Origin: Croceibacterium_A sp044506885
GTDB lineage: Bacteria; Pseudomonadota; Alphaproteobacteria; Sphingomonadales; Sphingomonadaceae
DNA: 64,000 nucleotides
Assembly (NCBI GenBank): GCA_044506885.1
Contig: JBIQKC010000001.1
Location: forward strand, 62,001-126,000
Reading direction: 5' to 3'
Shown: piece after piece, positions 1 to 9,676 of the stretch
Numbering within the stretch: the stretch's first letter is position 1
Layout of the letters: each line of letters starts with the position of its first letter
Translations under genes and position numbers: made by a program
Notes under the pieces: model-generated
Told to the model about the DNA's origin: nothing
Databases searched by the model: none
The model's input: the letters and a program-made list of their open reading frames with translations, nothing else

Positions 1-2253
1 ATTATCGCCCAGCAGCGCTTCGTATTGTGCGCCAAAGCTCCACTTGAACTCGCCGATGCCCGGCCGCTTGGCGCCGACGATGATCGAGGTCGTGGGATAG
101 TTGATCGACGTGAATTCGAAGTCGGTCAGGCTCATCGCGCCATCGATGGTCAGGCCGTCGACCGGCCGCAGCGTGGTCTCCAGCTCGAACCCGCGCACGC
201 GCGCGTCGCCGATATTGAGGTACTGGCCGCACAGGCCGGGAATGCCGCCGCCGTCGACCGGCAACGGCTGGTCGTCGAGGCCAAGACAGGTCGTCGGCGT
301 GCCCTGATAGCCGGAATAGTCCATCTGGAACACGCTGCCGTTGAGCCGCAGCACGCGGTCGAACACGTCCGCCTTGAAGCCCACTTCGTAGGCCTTGAGC
401 TTTTCCGCGCCGAACGGGCGGATCTGCTGATAGACATATGGGCGCGGGGCCACGCCGCCGCCTTTGAACCCGGTCGAGAACTGGGCGTAGACCATCACAT
501 CGTCGGTGATCTTGTAGGATGCGACCGCGCGGTAATCGGTGATCGTTTCCTTGTAGGTGCCGACGAAGCCGGTGAGCGGATTGCTCGGGTTGGAAAGCGG
601 CAGGTAATCGCCGTTCCGGTCCGGATTCAGGCGATTGTACAGGTATTCCTTCTTTTCGTTGGTCACGCGGATGCCGCCCTCCAGCGTCAGGGCGTCGGTC
701 ACGGCCCAGGCGGCATTGGCGAAGCCGGCGTAGCTCCTGAGGTCGGCGGTATCGTCGTTGATGAACGAGAAGCACGGCGTCGCGGCGGGGCAGAAGCCCG
801 AGAACGGCGTGTGAATCCGCGCGTCGTAGCGAGTGGCGGCGTCGTAGTAGTAGCCGCCGACAATCACATCGAGCGTGTCGTCGAGGAACTGTCCCGCGAG
901 GCGCAGTTCCTGGCTAAACTGCTCGTGCGAGAAGTCCGAGGCGTCCTGGATGAAGACGATCGGCGAATGGTCGTTGTCCGACCCTGTCTCGCTGAACATG
1001 TGGCGATAGCCGGTGATCGACTTGAGCGCGAGACTGTCGCTCAGTTCGTAGTCGATCGTCATCGCCAGCCCCCAGGCCGTCGCGCCGGCTGCCGATGGCG
1101 CGGTGAACGGTCCGAGCGGCGCCCCCGCGACATAATCCGACGGCGGCCCCGGAGGCGCGTCGATGGCCGAATACATCACGCCCGGATCGTAGAAGTTGGC
1201 GTAGCTGGCATAGGGATCGTTCAGCACCGCGTCGGGCCGGCGATAGACGCCGTACGGCACGAAGCGGTCGTCATAAGCGACGCCTTGGTAGGGGACCGAC
1301 ATGCCGGACCGGTCCGTCGGCGCCGCCGATCCGGCGTTGGCCGATTCGGCGCTGGCGAGAAGCACGGACGCCTGCGTTTCGGAGGTATCCTTGGTGTAGT
1401 CGCCGCTGATGTTGATCTCCAGCGGGCCGCCGGCGGGCGCGATGCGCAACGCGCCGCGCATGGCGTACATCTGCTGGTTGCCCATTTCGCCGAGCTTGCA
1501 ATCGCCCTTGGTGGCGAGGCTGGGCAAGGCGCCCGAGACCACGTCCGGGTCCGTCGGATTGAGGCAGGCGTAGTCGTACCGCGTGACATGGCCGTCGCGG
1601 TTCCGCGTCACGCCGGTGATCCGGGCATAGACCGCGTCCGGGATAACGGTGAAATCCGCGCTCGCCTTCACGTCGCGCCGGCCGAGGTTGCCGATGCTGA
1701 CTTCGACATAGCCGCCGTCGCTTTCGGGCTTGCGCGAGAACAGCTTGATCGCGCCGCCCAGGGTATTCATGCCCGACAAGGTTCCCTGCGGCCCGCGCAA
1801 GACCTCGATCCGGTCGAGGTCGGTGAGGTCGAAGGCGCTGGCCAGAATGGTGCCGTAGTAGATGTCGTCGATATAGGTGCCGACGCCCGGTTCGACCGAG
1901 GGGCTCTGGTCCGACTGGCCGACGCCGCGGATGAAGACGCGCACCGAATTGCCCTGGCCGGCGGGGTTCCGCTGGAGCAGCAGGCTTGGCATCTGCGCGG
2001 TGATGTCGGTCAGCGTGGTCTGGCTGCGTTGCTCGAGCAGCTCGCCGCTGATGGCGCTGATGGAGAGCGGCACGTCCTGCAGGTTCTGCTGCCGCAATTG
2101 CGCGGTGACGATGATCTCGTTGCTATCGGCCGGCTCGGCCGTTTCCTGGCCCTGTGCGAACGCGGGCGTCGCCAACAACGCCAATCCGGCCGCGATCGCG
2201 GTGGCGGATGCACGAACATGCAAGGCGGTCCTGGGGGCGTGATCGAACATCAT
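1..2253 (-). CDS. TonB-dependent outer-membrane receptor (C-terminus cut by window edge)
   Basis: Outer-membrane active transporter for an unknown substrate, energised by TonB. The reading frame is open from an ATG at 2253 down to base 1, so 751 codons are seen and the last barrel strands lie outside. Residues 1-34 form a signal peptide ending in PAFAQ. A TonB-box-like NEIIVTAQ is at 45-52. The plug follows, with DVPLSISAISG at 60-70, FIRGVGQ near 107 and the typical VLRGPQGTLSGMNTLGGAIK at 151-170. The visible end (GEFKWSFGAQYEALLGD) is a normal barrel strand. GAGAGA lies just upstream of the start. Divergent from the gene at 2506. Sphingomonads carry many such receptors for plant- or lignin-derived compounds, so the substrate cannot be named. 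Confidence 0.93.
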   Translation of the reverse strand, partial: MMFDHAPRTALHVRASATAIAAGLALLATPAFAQGQETAEPADSNEIIVTAQLRQQNLQDVPLSISAISGELLEQRSQTTLTDITAQMPSLLLQRNPAGQGNSVRVFIRGVGQSDQSPSVEPGVGTYIDDIYYGTILASAFDLTDLDRIEVLRGPQGTLSGMNTLGGAIKLFSRKPESDGGYVEVSIGNLGRRDVKASADFTVIPDAVYARITGVTRNRDGHVTRYDYACLNPTDPDVVSGALPSLATKGDCKLGEMGNQQMYAMRGALRIAPAGGPLEINISGDYTKDTSETQASVLLASAESANAGSAAPTDRSGMSVPYQGVAYDDRFVPYGVYRRPDAVLNDPYASYANFYDPGVMYSAIDAPPGPPSDYVAGAPLGPFTAPSAAGATAWGLAMTIDYELSDSLALKSITGYRHMFSETGSDNDHSPIVFIQDASDFSHEQFSQELRLAGQFLDDTLDVIVGGYYYDAATRYDARIHTPFSGFCPAATPCFSFINDDTADLRSYAGFANAAWAVTDALTLEGGIRVTNEKKEYLYNRLNPDRNGDYLPLSNPSNPLTGFVGTYKETITDYRAVASYKITDDVMVYAQFSTGFKGGGVAPRPYVYQQIRPFGAEKLKAYEVGFKADVFDRVLRLNGSVFQMDYSGYQGTPTTCLGLDDQPLPVDGGGIPGLCGQYLNIGDARVRGFELETTLRPVDGLTIDGAMSLTDFEFTSINYPTTSIIVGAKRPGIGEFKWSFGAQYEALLGDN

Positions 2254-2505
2254 TTTTCTCTCCCATTCCTCGGCGGGACATTTCGCGGCGGTTTTTCCGC
2301 CCACGGTCCGCGTCCGAGCCGACCGCGACTTTAGTTCAATCGCCGGTGGAAGGAAGAAGGTTGGGGAGGGGAACGGTTATGGGTTATAACTATTTCGGCC
2401 TGGGTGTTGCCCTGTTGCAATAATTTTGCACCTTTCGCATGTCGCCACGGCCCCTATCATCGCGGCAGCCGGCGCCGGGGCGGCGCCTTCAGCGGGAGAG
2501 AACGG
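2254..2505. promoter_or_regulatory. Divergent intergenic region with two short palindromes
   Basis: This gap separates the receptor gene (minus) from the lipoprotein gene (plus), so both promoters should lie here. Two AT-rich palindromes stand out: GTTATAAC at 2383-2390 and TGCAA-N5-TTGCA at 2416-2430. Either could be an operator or part of a promoter. No convincing -35/-10 pair was identified, and the assignment is only positional. Confidence 0.35.
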
Positions 2506-3474
2506 ATGACGAGGACTGGCGGCGTGTCGGGAAAATTGCGGGCGAGTTGCGGCGTCGCCGCGGTGCTGCTCGCGGCGTGTGGTCCTGCGCAGGAACCGTC
2601 CGCGCAGGAGCCGACCGATATTCCCATCGACGGCAGCCGCGTTCATCCCGAGAGCATCGCCTCCGACGCGGCGGGCAACATCTATGTCAGCAGCGTGGCC
2701 GGCACGATCTATCGCGCCGCCGCCGGAAGCGATACCGCCGAACCCTGGATCGCGCCCGACGAAGGCAACGGCCTCACATCGCTGTTCGGCGTGCTGGCGG
2801 ACGATGGCCGGAGCCTGCTGTGGGCATGCAACAATCCGCCGTTCGGCGGTCCGCCGCAGCCGGGCGCGCGGTCGAGCGTCAAGGCGTTCGGCCTGGCGAC
2901 CGGAGAACTCGAAGGCAGCTACGATTTCCCGGAGGGCCCGGCGGCGTGCAACGACATCGCCATCGACGATTCCGCCGCGACATATGTGACCGACACTTCG
3001 GGCGGACGCATCTTCGTCCTCGAACCGGGGGCGGCGGAGCTGGCGCTGTTCGCGCAGGATGAGGCCCTGGTCGGCATCGACGGGATCGCCTTCGCCGCCG
3101 ATGGCGCGATGTACATCAACAACGTCCGGCAGAATACCGTGCAGCGGGTGAATCGCGCGGCGGACGGTTCCTATCAGGGGCTGACGACGCTGACGCTGTC
3201 CGAGCCGGTCAGCGGCCCCGATGCGCTGCGCCCGGTGAGCGGCAACCGCTTCCTCCAGGCCGAAGGATCGGGCAATCGCATAACCTACGTCGACATCGAC
3301 GGCGACAGCGCCACGATCACGGCGGTGAAGACCGGGCTCGATTCCGCGCCCGGCGTGACCCATCACGACGGCATCGGCTACGCCACGGAGGGCAAGATCG
3401 GCCACCTGTTCGACCCGGCCCTGCGCGACCAGGACCCCGGTCCGTTCATCGTCCGCGCGTTCGCCTTGCCCTGA
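2506..3474 (+). CDS. SMP-30/NHL-type beta-propeller lipoprotein
   Basis: 322-residue secreted lipoprotein. The signal peptide ends in the lipobox LLAAC with Cys25 as the acylated residue. The remainder has repeated beta-propeller blades of the SMP-30/gluconolactonase/NHL type (for example ASDAAGNIYVSSVAGTIYR, GIAFAADGAMYINN, HHDGIGYATEGKIG). The start at 2506 is chosen because GGGAGAG lies 6-12 bases upstream and it places the signal peptide at the N-terminus. Divergence from a TonB-dependent receptor suggests a role in uptake or periplasmic processing of the receptor's substrate, but this is inference. No catalytic metal ligands were assigned. Confidence 0.75.
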   Translation: MTRTGGVSGKLRASCGVAAVLLAACGPAQEPSAQEPTDIPIDGSRVHPESIASDAAGNIYVSSVAGTIYRAAAGSDTAEPWIAPDEGNGLTSLFGVLADDGRSLLWACNNPPFGGPPQPGARSSVKAFGLATGELEGSYDFPEGPAACNDIAIDDSAATYVTDTSGGRIFVLEPGAAELALFAQDEALVGIDGIAFAADGAMYINNVRQNTVQRVNRAADGSYQGLTTLTLSEPVSGPDALRPVSGNRFLQAEGSGNRITYVDIDGDSATITAVKTGLDSAPGVTHHDGIGYATEGKIGHLFDPALRDQDPGPFIVRAFALP

Positions 3475-3488
3475 GCGGCCGCGGGGCG

Positions 3489-3514
3489 GCGGGGGCGGAG
3501 CGCGGCGCCCCCGC
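3489..3514. terminator. GC-rich hairpin between convergent genes
   Basis: Perfect 9-bp inverted repeat GCGGGGGCG / CGCCCCCGC with an 8-base loop, placed between the ends of two convergent genes (3474 and 3526). No U-run follows on either strand, so it is a weak intrinsic-terminator candidate. Confidence 0.4.
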
Positions 3515-3525
3515 AAGCTGGCGCG

Positions 3526-4482
<957 letters not shown>

Positions 4483-4728
4483 ATCGATCCTCTTGGAAAC
4501 TTCGGCGGACGTTTAGGCGACCGGCGGGCTGAGGCAAGCGATTCCGAAGGGAAATTCCGGAGTTCGCGCGGAGCTGGCGCGCCGAGCCCTGGCAACGGTT
4601 TGGCGCCGGTTCGATCCATTACGGTACGGTTCGGCCCTGTCCCGTCGTCTTTGTTGACCGGCGAACCGGCGTTGTCGATAAGGCCCCCTCTGGCCCTTCG
4701 GGCTGCGGGATTCGGGGACATTTCGCCG

Positions 4729-5721
4729 GTGGACAAGGATGCGCAGTTCTACCGTGCCGACCCGGACGAGGACGACGCGCGCCTGCCGGCGGATGCGCCG
4801 GATGCGCAGGGATCCAGCGCCGTGGCGGCGCGCGATGGTCTGGCCGGCAAGTTGCGGAATTTCCATCCTAACCTCGCCGCCCTGATCTGCTTCGCCGGCA
4901 TCCTCGCGCTGGCGGTGCCGACGATGATCTTTGTCGCCAACGAAACCTGGAGCGGCGAGGAAGGCGCGCACGGGCCGATCGTGCTGATGACCGGGCTGTG
5001 GCTGCTGTGGCGCAAATGGCCCTCGACCCGCCACCTCGCCTCGCCGCCGGCGATGTGGAAGGTCGCCGCGATCGTGCCGCCGCTGCTGGCCCTCTACATG
5101 CTGGCGCGGGTTACGCAGATCGTGGAGCTCGAAGGCTATCTGATGTACGCCGCCGTGCTGGCTGCGGTTTACGGGGTGGTGGGCGCGGCGGTGTTGCGCA
5201 AGCTGGCGTTCCCGCTGGTCTATCTGGCCTTCATGTTCCCGCCGCCCGAGACGCTCGTCTACGCGCTGACGATGCCGTTGAAGATCGGGATCAGCGAGAC
5301 CGCGATCGCATTCCTGCGCATGTTCGGCTATCCGATCGGCGGCACCGGAGTGACCATCCAGATCGGACAGTACCAGTTGCTCGTCGCGGCGGCTTGCGCC
5401 GGGCTCAATTCGATCGTCTCGCTTTCCGCCCTGACCACGTTCTACATCTACATCCGGCACGCGGAGAACCTGCGCTATTCGCTGGTCCTGCTGGCGTGCG
5501 TCGTCCCGGTGGCGGTGGCGGCGAACTTCGTGCGGGTATTGATCCTGATCCTGTTGACCTATCACGCGGGCGAAGCCGTGGCGCAGAGCTTCGTGCACGA
5601 TCTTGCCGGCCTGACGATGTTCGCGCTCGCGCTCGTATTCATGTTCCTCATCGATTGTGCGCTCGGCCGCTTCTTCGGCAAACGGAGCGCCGGGTCGGAA
5701 CAGACCGGAGCAGTCCTATGA
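4729..5721 (+). CDS. Exosortase (XrtV-like transmembrane transpeptidase)
   Basis: 330-residue polytopic inner-membrane protein of the exosortase/archaeosortase family, which cleaves C-terminal sorting signals of exported proteins. The predicted catalytic triad is present: Cys223 (AAACAGLNS), Arg269 (ANFVRV) and His290 (FVHDLAG), each beside a hydrophobic segment. About eight membrane spans follow a charged cytoplasmic N-terminus of about 40 residues. The GTG at 4729 is the best start (GGGGA about 11 bases upstream). No in-frame ATG lies close enough, and the frame stays open far upstream as an artefact. The stop overlaps the EpsI start by four bases (ATGA). The V-type assignment comes from the neighbours (separate EpsI with a Tat-like signal, small accessory protein at 11132). 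Confidence 0.85.
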   Translation: MDKDAQFYRADPDEDDARLPADAPDAQGSSAVAARDGLAGKLRNFHPNLAALICFAGILALAVPTMIFVANETWSGEEGAHGPIVLMTGLWLLWRKWPSTRHLASPPAMWKVAAIVPPLLALYMLARVTQIVELEGYLMYAAVLAAVYGVVGAAVLRKLAFPLVYLAFMFPPPETLVYALTMPLKIGISETAIAFLRMFGYPIGGTGVTIQIGQYQLLVAAACAGLNSIVSLSALTTFYIYIRHAENLRYSLVLLACVVPVAVAANFVRVLILILLTYHAGEAVAQSFVHDLAGLTMFALALVFMFLIDCALGRFFGKRSAGSEQTGAVL

Positions 5722-6437
5722 CCCGTCCCGACAACAGCCGCGGCCGTTTTGCCCTGGACCGCCGCAAGGTATTGCTTGGCCTCGGCATGATCGCCGCTTC
5801 CGGCATCGCGCAGGCGCGTCTGCCGGAGCCGAACCGGCCCAGGGTCGATGCCGACGAATTCGACGCGATGTTTCCGGACAGCATCGGCGGGTGGCGCTAC
5901 GCAACCCAAAGCGGCCTGGTCCTGCCGCCATCCGACGCGTTGTCCGACAGGCTCTACGACAATCTGGTCACGCGCGTGTATCACGATTCCGCCGGCCGTA
6001 CGCTGATGCTGCTGGTGGCGTACAACAACCGGCAGGATGGCGTGTTGCAGATCCACCGTCCGGAAATCTGCTATCCTGCCGGCGGGTACGAATTGACGCC
6101 GACGCGCCACGTCGATGTCCCGCTCGGATCGGGCGCAATCCTGCCGTGCCAGGGCTTCGCGGCCAAAAGCCGGCAACGCAACGAGGTAGTCGTGTACTGG
6201 ACCCGCGTTGGCGATGAGTTTCCGCGGAGTTGGGCGGAGCAGCGCCTGGCGGTCGCCAAGGCGAACCTCAAGGGGATCATTCCCGACGGCGTCCTCGTGC
6301 GAATATCGACCCTGGGCAGCGAGCTGGCTGACGATGTTCCGGTTCTCTCCGATTTCATTGCCGATCTCACGCGTCTGCCGGCGCCGCGGCTGGAGAATCT
6401 GCTGTTCGGAAGGTCGATGCCCGAACAGAGTGCGTGA
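5718..6437 (+). CDS. epsI: Exosortase-associated protein EpsI (V-type-like)
   Basis: 239-residue protein matching the EpsI domain that is fused to or follows exosortases. The conserved block HRPEICYPAGG is at 113-123, and the C-terminal VYWTRVGDEFP region is typical. The N-terminus carries a Tat-like signal (DRRKVLLGLG at 14-23 followed by a hydrophobic stretch to about residue 32), so it is probably exported folded or anchored at the periplasmic face. The start overlaps the exosortase stop as ATGA, so the two are translationally coupled. The biochemical role of EpsI is unproven in the family. Its constant pairing with exosortase suggests a partner in processing or in linking sorting to polysaccharide export. 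Confidence 0.85.
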   Translation: MTRPDNSRGRFALDRRKVLLGLGMIAASGIAQARLPEPNRPRVDADEFDAMFPDSIGGWRYATQSGLVLPPSDALSDRLYDNLVTRVYHDSAGRTLMLLVAYNNRQDGVLQIHRPEICYPAGGYELTPTRHVDVPLGSGAILPCQGFAAKSRQRNEVVVYWTRVGDEFPRSWAEQRLAVAKANLKGIIPDGVLVRISTLGSELADDVPVLSDFIADLTRLPAPRLENLLFGRSMPEQSA

Positions 6438-6472
6438 TTGGAAAAACATATATAATCCAAAGGGATAGTACG

Positions 6473-7390
6473 ATGAAAGAGCATTTTTCCGGCCGCGTCG
6501 GCGGCAAGCTGTTTCGCCATCTGATGACCGCTTCGGCGCTCGGGGCGGTCGCCCTCCTCGCCGCCTGCGGCGACAAGGAGCCCACCGGACAGGTCGTTGC
6601 GGTGGTCAACGGCGACGAGATCACCTTGCAGGAACTCAATGCCGAAATGAGCGGGGCGCAGATTCCCGAAGGGGTCGATGAAAGCGAAGTTCGCAACCGC
6701 GCCCTCGCCAGAGTCATCGATCGCCGCCTGCTCGCGGGCGTGGCGCGCGACGAGGGGATCGATTCCACTCCGGAATTCATCGTCCGCCGCCGGCAGATGG
6801 AAGAAGCGCTGCTGGTGCAGATGTTGGGCCAGCAGACGGCCCGGACCCTGGGCGAGCCGGCCGCGGCCGATGTCGACAAGTTCATCGCCGACAACCCGCA
6901 GATGTTCGCCGATCGCATGATCCTCGGGCTGGACCAGATTCGCTTCCAGACGCCGCCCCGCGACGACTATGTCCAGCAGCTGGCGGCAACGAAGACGATG
7001 GCCGACGTCGTGGCCGTTCTCAACCGGCTGGGCATCCGCTTCGAACGCGGCAACGTGAGGGTCGATTCCGCGTCGCTCCCGCCGGAGATGTTCGCCAGGA
7101 TCAAGCAGGTGGGCAACAGCGAGCCGTTCGTCGTGCCCGGCCCGGCAGTCGTGAGCGTCAGCTACCTGGCGGCGAGCCAGCCGGCCCCGGTCACCGGCGA
7201 GCAGGCCCGGCCGGCCGCAACCAATGCGTTCCAGCAAAGGGCCGTTGCGCGCGCGCTGGAAGAGAAAATGGCGGCGGCCAAGGGAGAGGCGGGCATCGAC
7301 TACCAGCCTGGCTTCGGACCGTCGGCGGCTGGGACCGAGGAAAGCGAGGCTCTCGCGCCTGCGCCGGCCGAAGCCGGTGACGCCGGCTAG
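6473..7390 (+). CDS. EpsD-family SurA-like peptidyl-prolyl isomerase lipoprotein
   Basis: 305-residue periplasmic lipoprotein. The signal peptide ends LLAAC (Cys32). Residues 40 to about 170 resemble the SurA/PpiC N-terminal chaperone domain (VVAVVNGDEITLQELNAE, IDRRLL, DKFIADNPQMFADR). The later part resembles a degenerate parvulin fold. The family EpsD of exosortase-linked polysaccharide loci has this architecture. The ATG at 6473 is preferred over the upstream GTG at 6434 because AAAGGGA lies 8-14 bases before it and the signal peptide then starts correctly. It is third in the exosortase-EpsI-EpsD run, 35 bases after epsI. Predicted job: folding or assembly of outer-membrane polysaccharide export components. 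Confidence 0.78.
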   Translation: MKEHFSGRVGGKLFRHLMTASALGAVALLAACGDKEPTGQVVAVVNGDEITLQELNAEMSGAQIPEGVDESEVRNRALARVIDRRLLAGVARDEGIDSTPEFIVRRRQMEEALLVQMLGQQTARTLGEPAAADVDKFIADNPQMFADRMILGLDQIRFQTPPRDDYVQQLAATKTMADVVAVLNRLGIRFERGNVRVDSASLPPEMFARIKQVGNSEPFVVPGPAVVSVSYLAASQPAPVTGEQARPAATNAFQQRAVARALEEKMAAAKGEAGIDYQPGFGPSAAGTEESEALAPAPAEAGDAG

Positions 7391-7498
7391 GGTAAGCTTT
7401 TCGCCGTACCGACTGCGTGAGGCACGAGGTACGGCGAGCTAGTTTCCAACAGCGCCTTATCCCGGTTACACCGTGGGGGAGGCAACGACTTCGGCGGC

Positions 7499-8479
7499 GT
7501 GGGGGCGCGATTGACCGGAAAAAGCAGGTTCGGGACGTGGTGGGCGTCCCTTTCCTTGGGGTCGCATTCAAGGAAACAGAGCAGAAATTCGCAGATCGAC
7601 ACCGTTCGCGGGGTCGCGTGCATTCTGCTCGTCTATTACCATACTGAAGTCGCCTTGCCGCTGGTGGCCGGCGGCACCCTCCATGAAATCAATGAAGTGC
7701 TGCGTTACGTGCGCATGCCGCTGTTCACGTTCCTTTCCGGTTACGTCTATGCGATGCGCCCAGTGACCTGGGGCGGTGCAAGAGATTTCACTGGAGCGAA
7801 AGTGAAGCGATTGCTTATCCCGTTTGTGTTCGTAAGCTTGCTGTTTGCGGTATCTCAGAAAATAGTCCCCGCTACCAACTTCAGCCTGGAATGGAGGAAT
7901 ATTCCGGAAATTTTGATATGGCCGCACGGCCATTTTTGGTTTTTGGCCGCAATATTTGTTGTTTTTATAATTGTTCAAATCCTTGAATATTCCGGAATTT
8001 TGAAGAACAGGTATGGAATGATCGCAGTATTCCTCGCTTCGAGCGTCCTTTTCCTCTTTCGGCACGGAGAGGTCGGGGTATTCGCGTGGAACAGGGCGCT
8101 CTATCTTCTTCCGTTCTTCCTCGCGGGATTGACGCTGAAACGGTTCGGCTGGAACTGGGCTATTTTATGCGCCGCCCTCGGCGGGCTTTCGCTGGCGCCG
8201 GAAATTCCGCTGGGCGTTGCGTTCGCGCTCATGCTTGTGGCGTGGACGCCGACCATTCCGTTTCTCGCGTTGATCGGAACCTATTCCTATTCGATCTACC
8301 TTTGGCACGTCTTCGGCACGGCGGGCGCGCGCATTGCGCTCCAGCCCCCTGTAGATGCGCTCCCGGTCCTTCTGCTGGGGGGAACCGTGGCGGGATTGGC
8401 GCTGCCGATCGCCATCCATCTGCTGGCGGCCCGCGTCCCTTATCTCAGCCGGGCATTGCTCGGGGTGAAGCCCGCGTAA
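7499..8479 (+). CDS. Acyltransferase 3 family membrane protein
   Basis: 326-residue multi-pass inner-membrane O-acyltransferase (acyltransferase 3/OafA type), with about ten hydrophobic segments. The family signature is visible as IDTVRGVACILLVYYHTE, whose His is the presumed catalytic residue. A second block, YSYSIYLWHVFG, lies near the C-terminus. In this locus it probably adds acetyl or another acyl group to the exopolysaccharide repeat unit. The GTG at 7499 gives an N-terminus about 30 residues longer than usual, and a start at TTG 7511 or further in is possible. The central part (about 7800-8050) is clearly richer in A+T than its neighbours, which suggests acquisition or recombination. 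Confidence 0.8.
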   Translation: MGARLTGKSRFGTWWASLSLGSHSRKQSRNSQIDTVRGVACILLVYYHTEVALPLVAGGTLHEINEVLRYVRMPLFTFLSGYVYAMRPVTWGGARDFTGAKVKRLLIPFVFVSLLFAVSQKIVPATNFSLEWRNIPEILIWPHGHFWFLAAIFVVFIIVQILEYSGILKNRYGMIAVFLASSVLFLFRHGEVGVFAWNRALYLLPFFLAGLTLKRFGWNWAILCAALGGLSLAPEIPLGVAFALMLVAWTPTIPFLALIGTYSYSIYLWHVFGTAGARIALQPPVDALPVLLLGGTVAGLALPIAIHLLAARVPYLSRALLGVKPA

Positions 8480-8485
8480 GCGTCC

Positions 8486-9676
8486 TCAGGGGCGCCGTGG
8501 CGTACGGTTCCAGCCGGCCTGCGGCTTGCGCATGAAGCCGATGTAGACCGGCAGCTTCCACAACAGGTAGAGCGGCGCGCGCAGCAGGGCCGTGGCGGCG
8601 AGATAGGGCCGCCCGCCGGCAATCCAGCCGATCAGCACCAGCACGAGGGCGAGGGCGAGCAATCCACCGAGCAGGAAAGCCGGAACGGCGCTGCCGCCGG
8701 CGAGGGCAAGCACGGCCAGCACCGCCAGCGCCGCGCCCGAGACCATCAGCAGCAGCGCCAGCGGGGGCACGAGCAGGTGCAGTCCCATCAGCAGTTCCGC
8801 AAGCGAGCAGCGCCGGAAGCCGCCGGCCAGCAGCGGCAGGGCATACTTGCGCACGGTCTGGAGGAAGCCATGCTCCCAGCGGGTGCGCTGGGCCAGCGCA
8901 TCGCGCATGGCGGCCGGGGCGCTGCGCACATTGGCCGCGCCGAGCAGCAGCGGCGCCCGACCCGCGCGGGTCATCTCGATGCCGAGCGCCAGATCCTCGA
9001 CGATCGAGGCGGTGGCGAGGCGGGCTCCGGCGAACAGCGGCCAGGGAAACGCCATGCCCGTGCCGGTGAGCAGCGCCGCGCCGCCCATCCGCTGCATCCC
9101 GCGCGAGCGATAGAGGTTCTTGACCACCATCGCGAAGCTGGAAATCTGCACCATCGGGGCGGCATCGAGATCGCCCGAAATCAGGTTCACCGCCTGAACC
9201 GGAACCGCGCGCTCCCGCGCCGCGCCGGCGAGCGCTTCCATGCTGCCCGGTTCGAGCCGGCAGTCGGCATCGAGTACGATGACCACGTCCGGCGGAGTCA
9301 GGGGACTCCGAGCAAGATAATCGCGGCCACAGGCGAGCGCGAAACCCTTGCCGCGCGCCTCCGGATCGGTGCGTTCGACCACTTCGGCGCCGGCCGCGCG
9401 GGCGAGGGCGGCTGTCTCGTCGGCGCAGTTGTCCGCGACAACCACCGTCCGCATCCCCTGGGGCGCGACAAGCGAAAGGGCGGCGAGCGTCGCGGCGATT
9501 CCGGCCGCCTCGTCGTGCGCGGGAATCAGGACTGCGACCGAACCGCCGCCCGGAGCGCGCCGGGGCGGACGGGACGACGGCCACAGTCCGGCCAGCATCT
9601 CCAGCGTGAAGATGGCCAGCGGCGCGCCGACCGCGATGGCCAGCGCCCACCCCGCCGCGGTCGCCAGCACGCTCAT
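8486..9676 (-). CDS. Membrane glycosyltransferase, family 2 (processive-type motifs)
   Basis: 396-residue GT-A fold glycosyltransferase. One N-terminal membrane span (about 8-30) is followed by the catalytic domain: VAVLIPAHDEAAG (47-59), DAD at 136-138 for nucleotide-sugar/metal binding, ED at 227-228 as the general base region, and QRTRW (263-267). About three membrane spans follow to residue 380. The D-DxD-ED-QxxRW set is that of cellulose-synthase/NodC-like enzymes. The true start is ATG 9676, because it overlaps the stop of the upstream GT4 gene as ATGA. Predicted to add a sugar to the lipid-linked repeat on the cytoplasmic face. Confidence 0.85.
   Translation of the reverse strand: MSVLATAAGWALAIAVGAPLAIFTLEMLAGLWPSSRPPRRAPGGGSVAVLIPAHDEAAGIAATLAALSLVAPQGMRTVVVADNCADETAALARAAGAEVVERTDPEARGKGFALACGRDYLARSPLTPPDVVIVLDADCRLEPGSMEALAGAARERAVPVQAVNLISGDLDAAPMVQISSFAMVVKNLYRSRGMQRMGGAALLTGTGMAFPWPLFAGARLATASIVEDLALGIEMTRAGRAPLLLGAANVRSAPAAMRDALAQRTRWEHGFLQTVRKYALPLLAGGFRRCSLAELLMGLHLLVPPLALLLMVSGAALAVLAVLALAGGSAVPAFLLGGLLALALVLVLIGWIAGGRPYLAATALLRAPLYLLWKLPVYIGFMRKPQAGWNRTPRRP

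Noticed and set aside
25..2334. Long plus-strand open frame (769 aa) over the receptor gene
   Set aside because: Arg/His/Gly-rich shadow of the TonB-dependent receptor on the other strand; no domain features.
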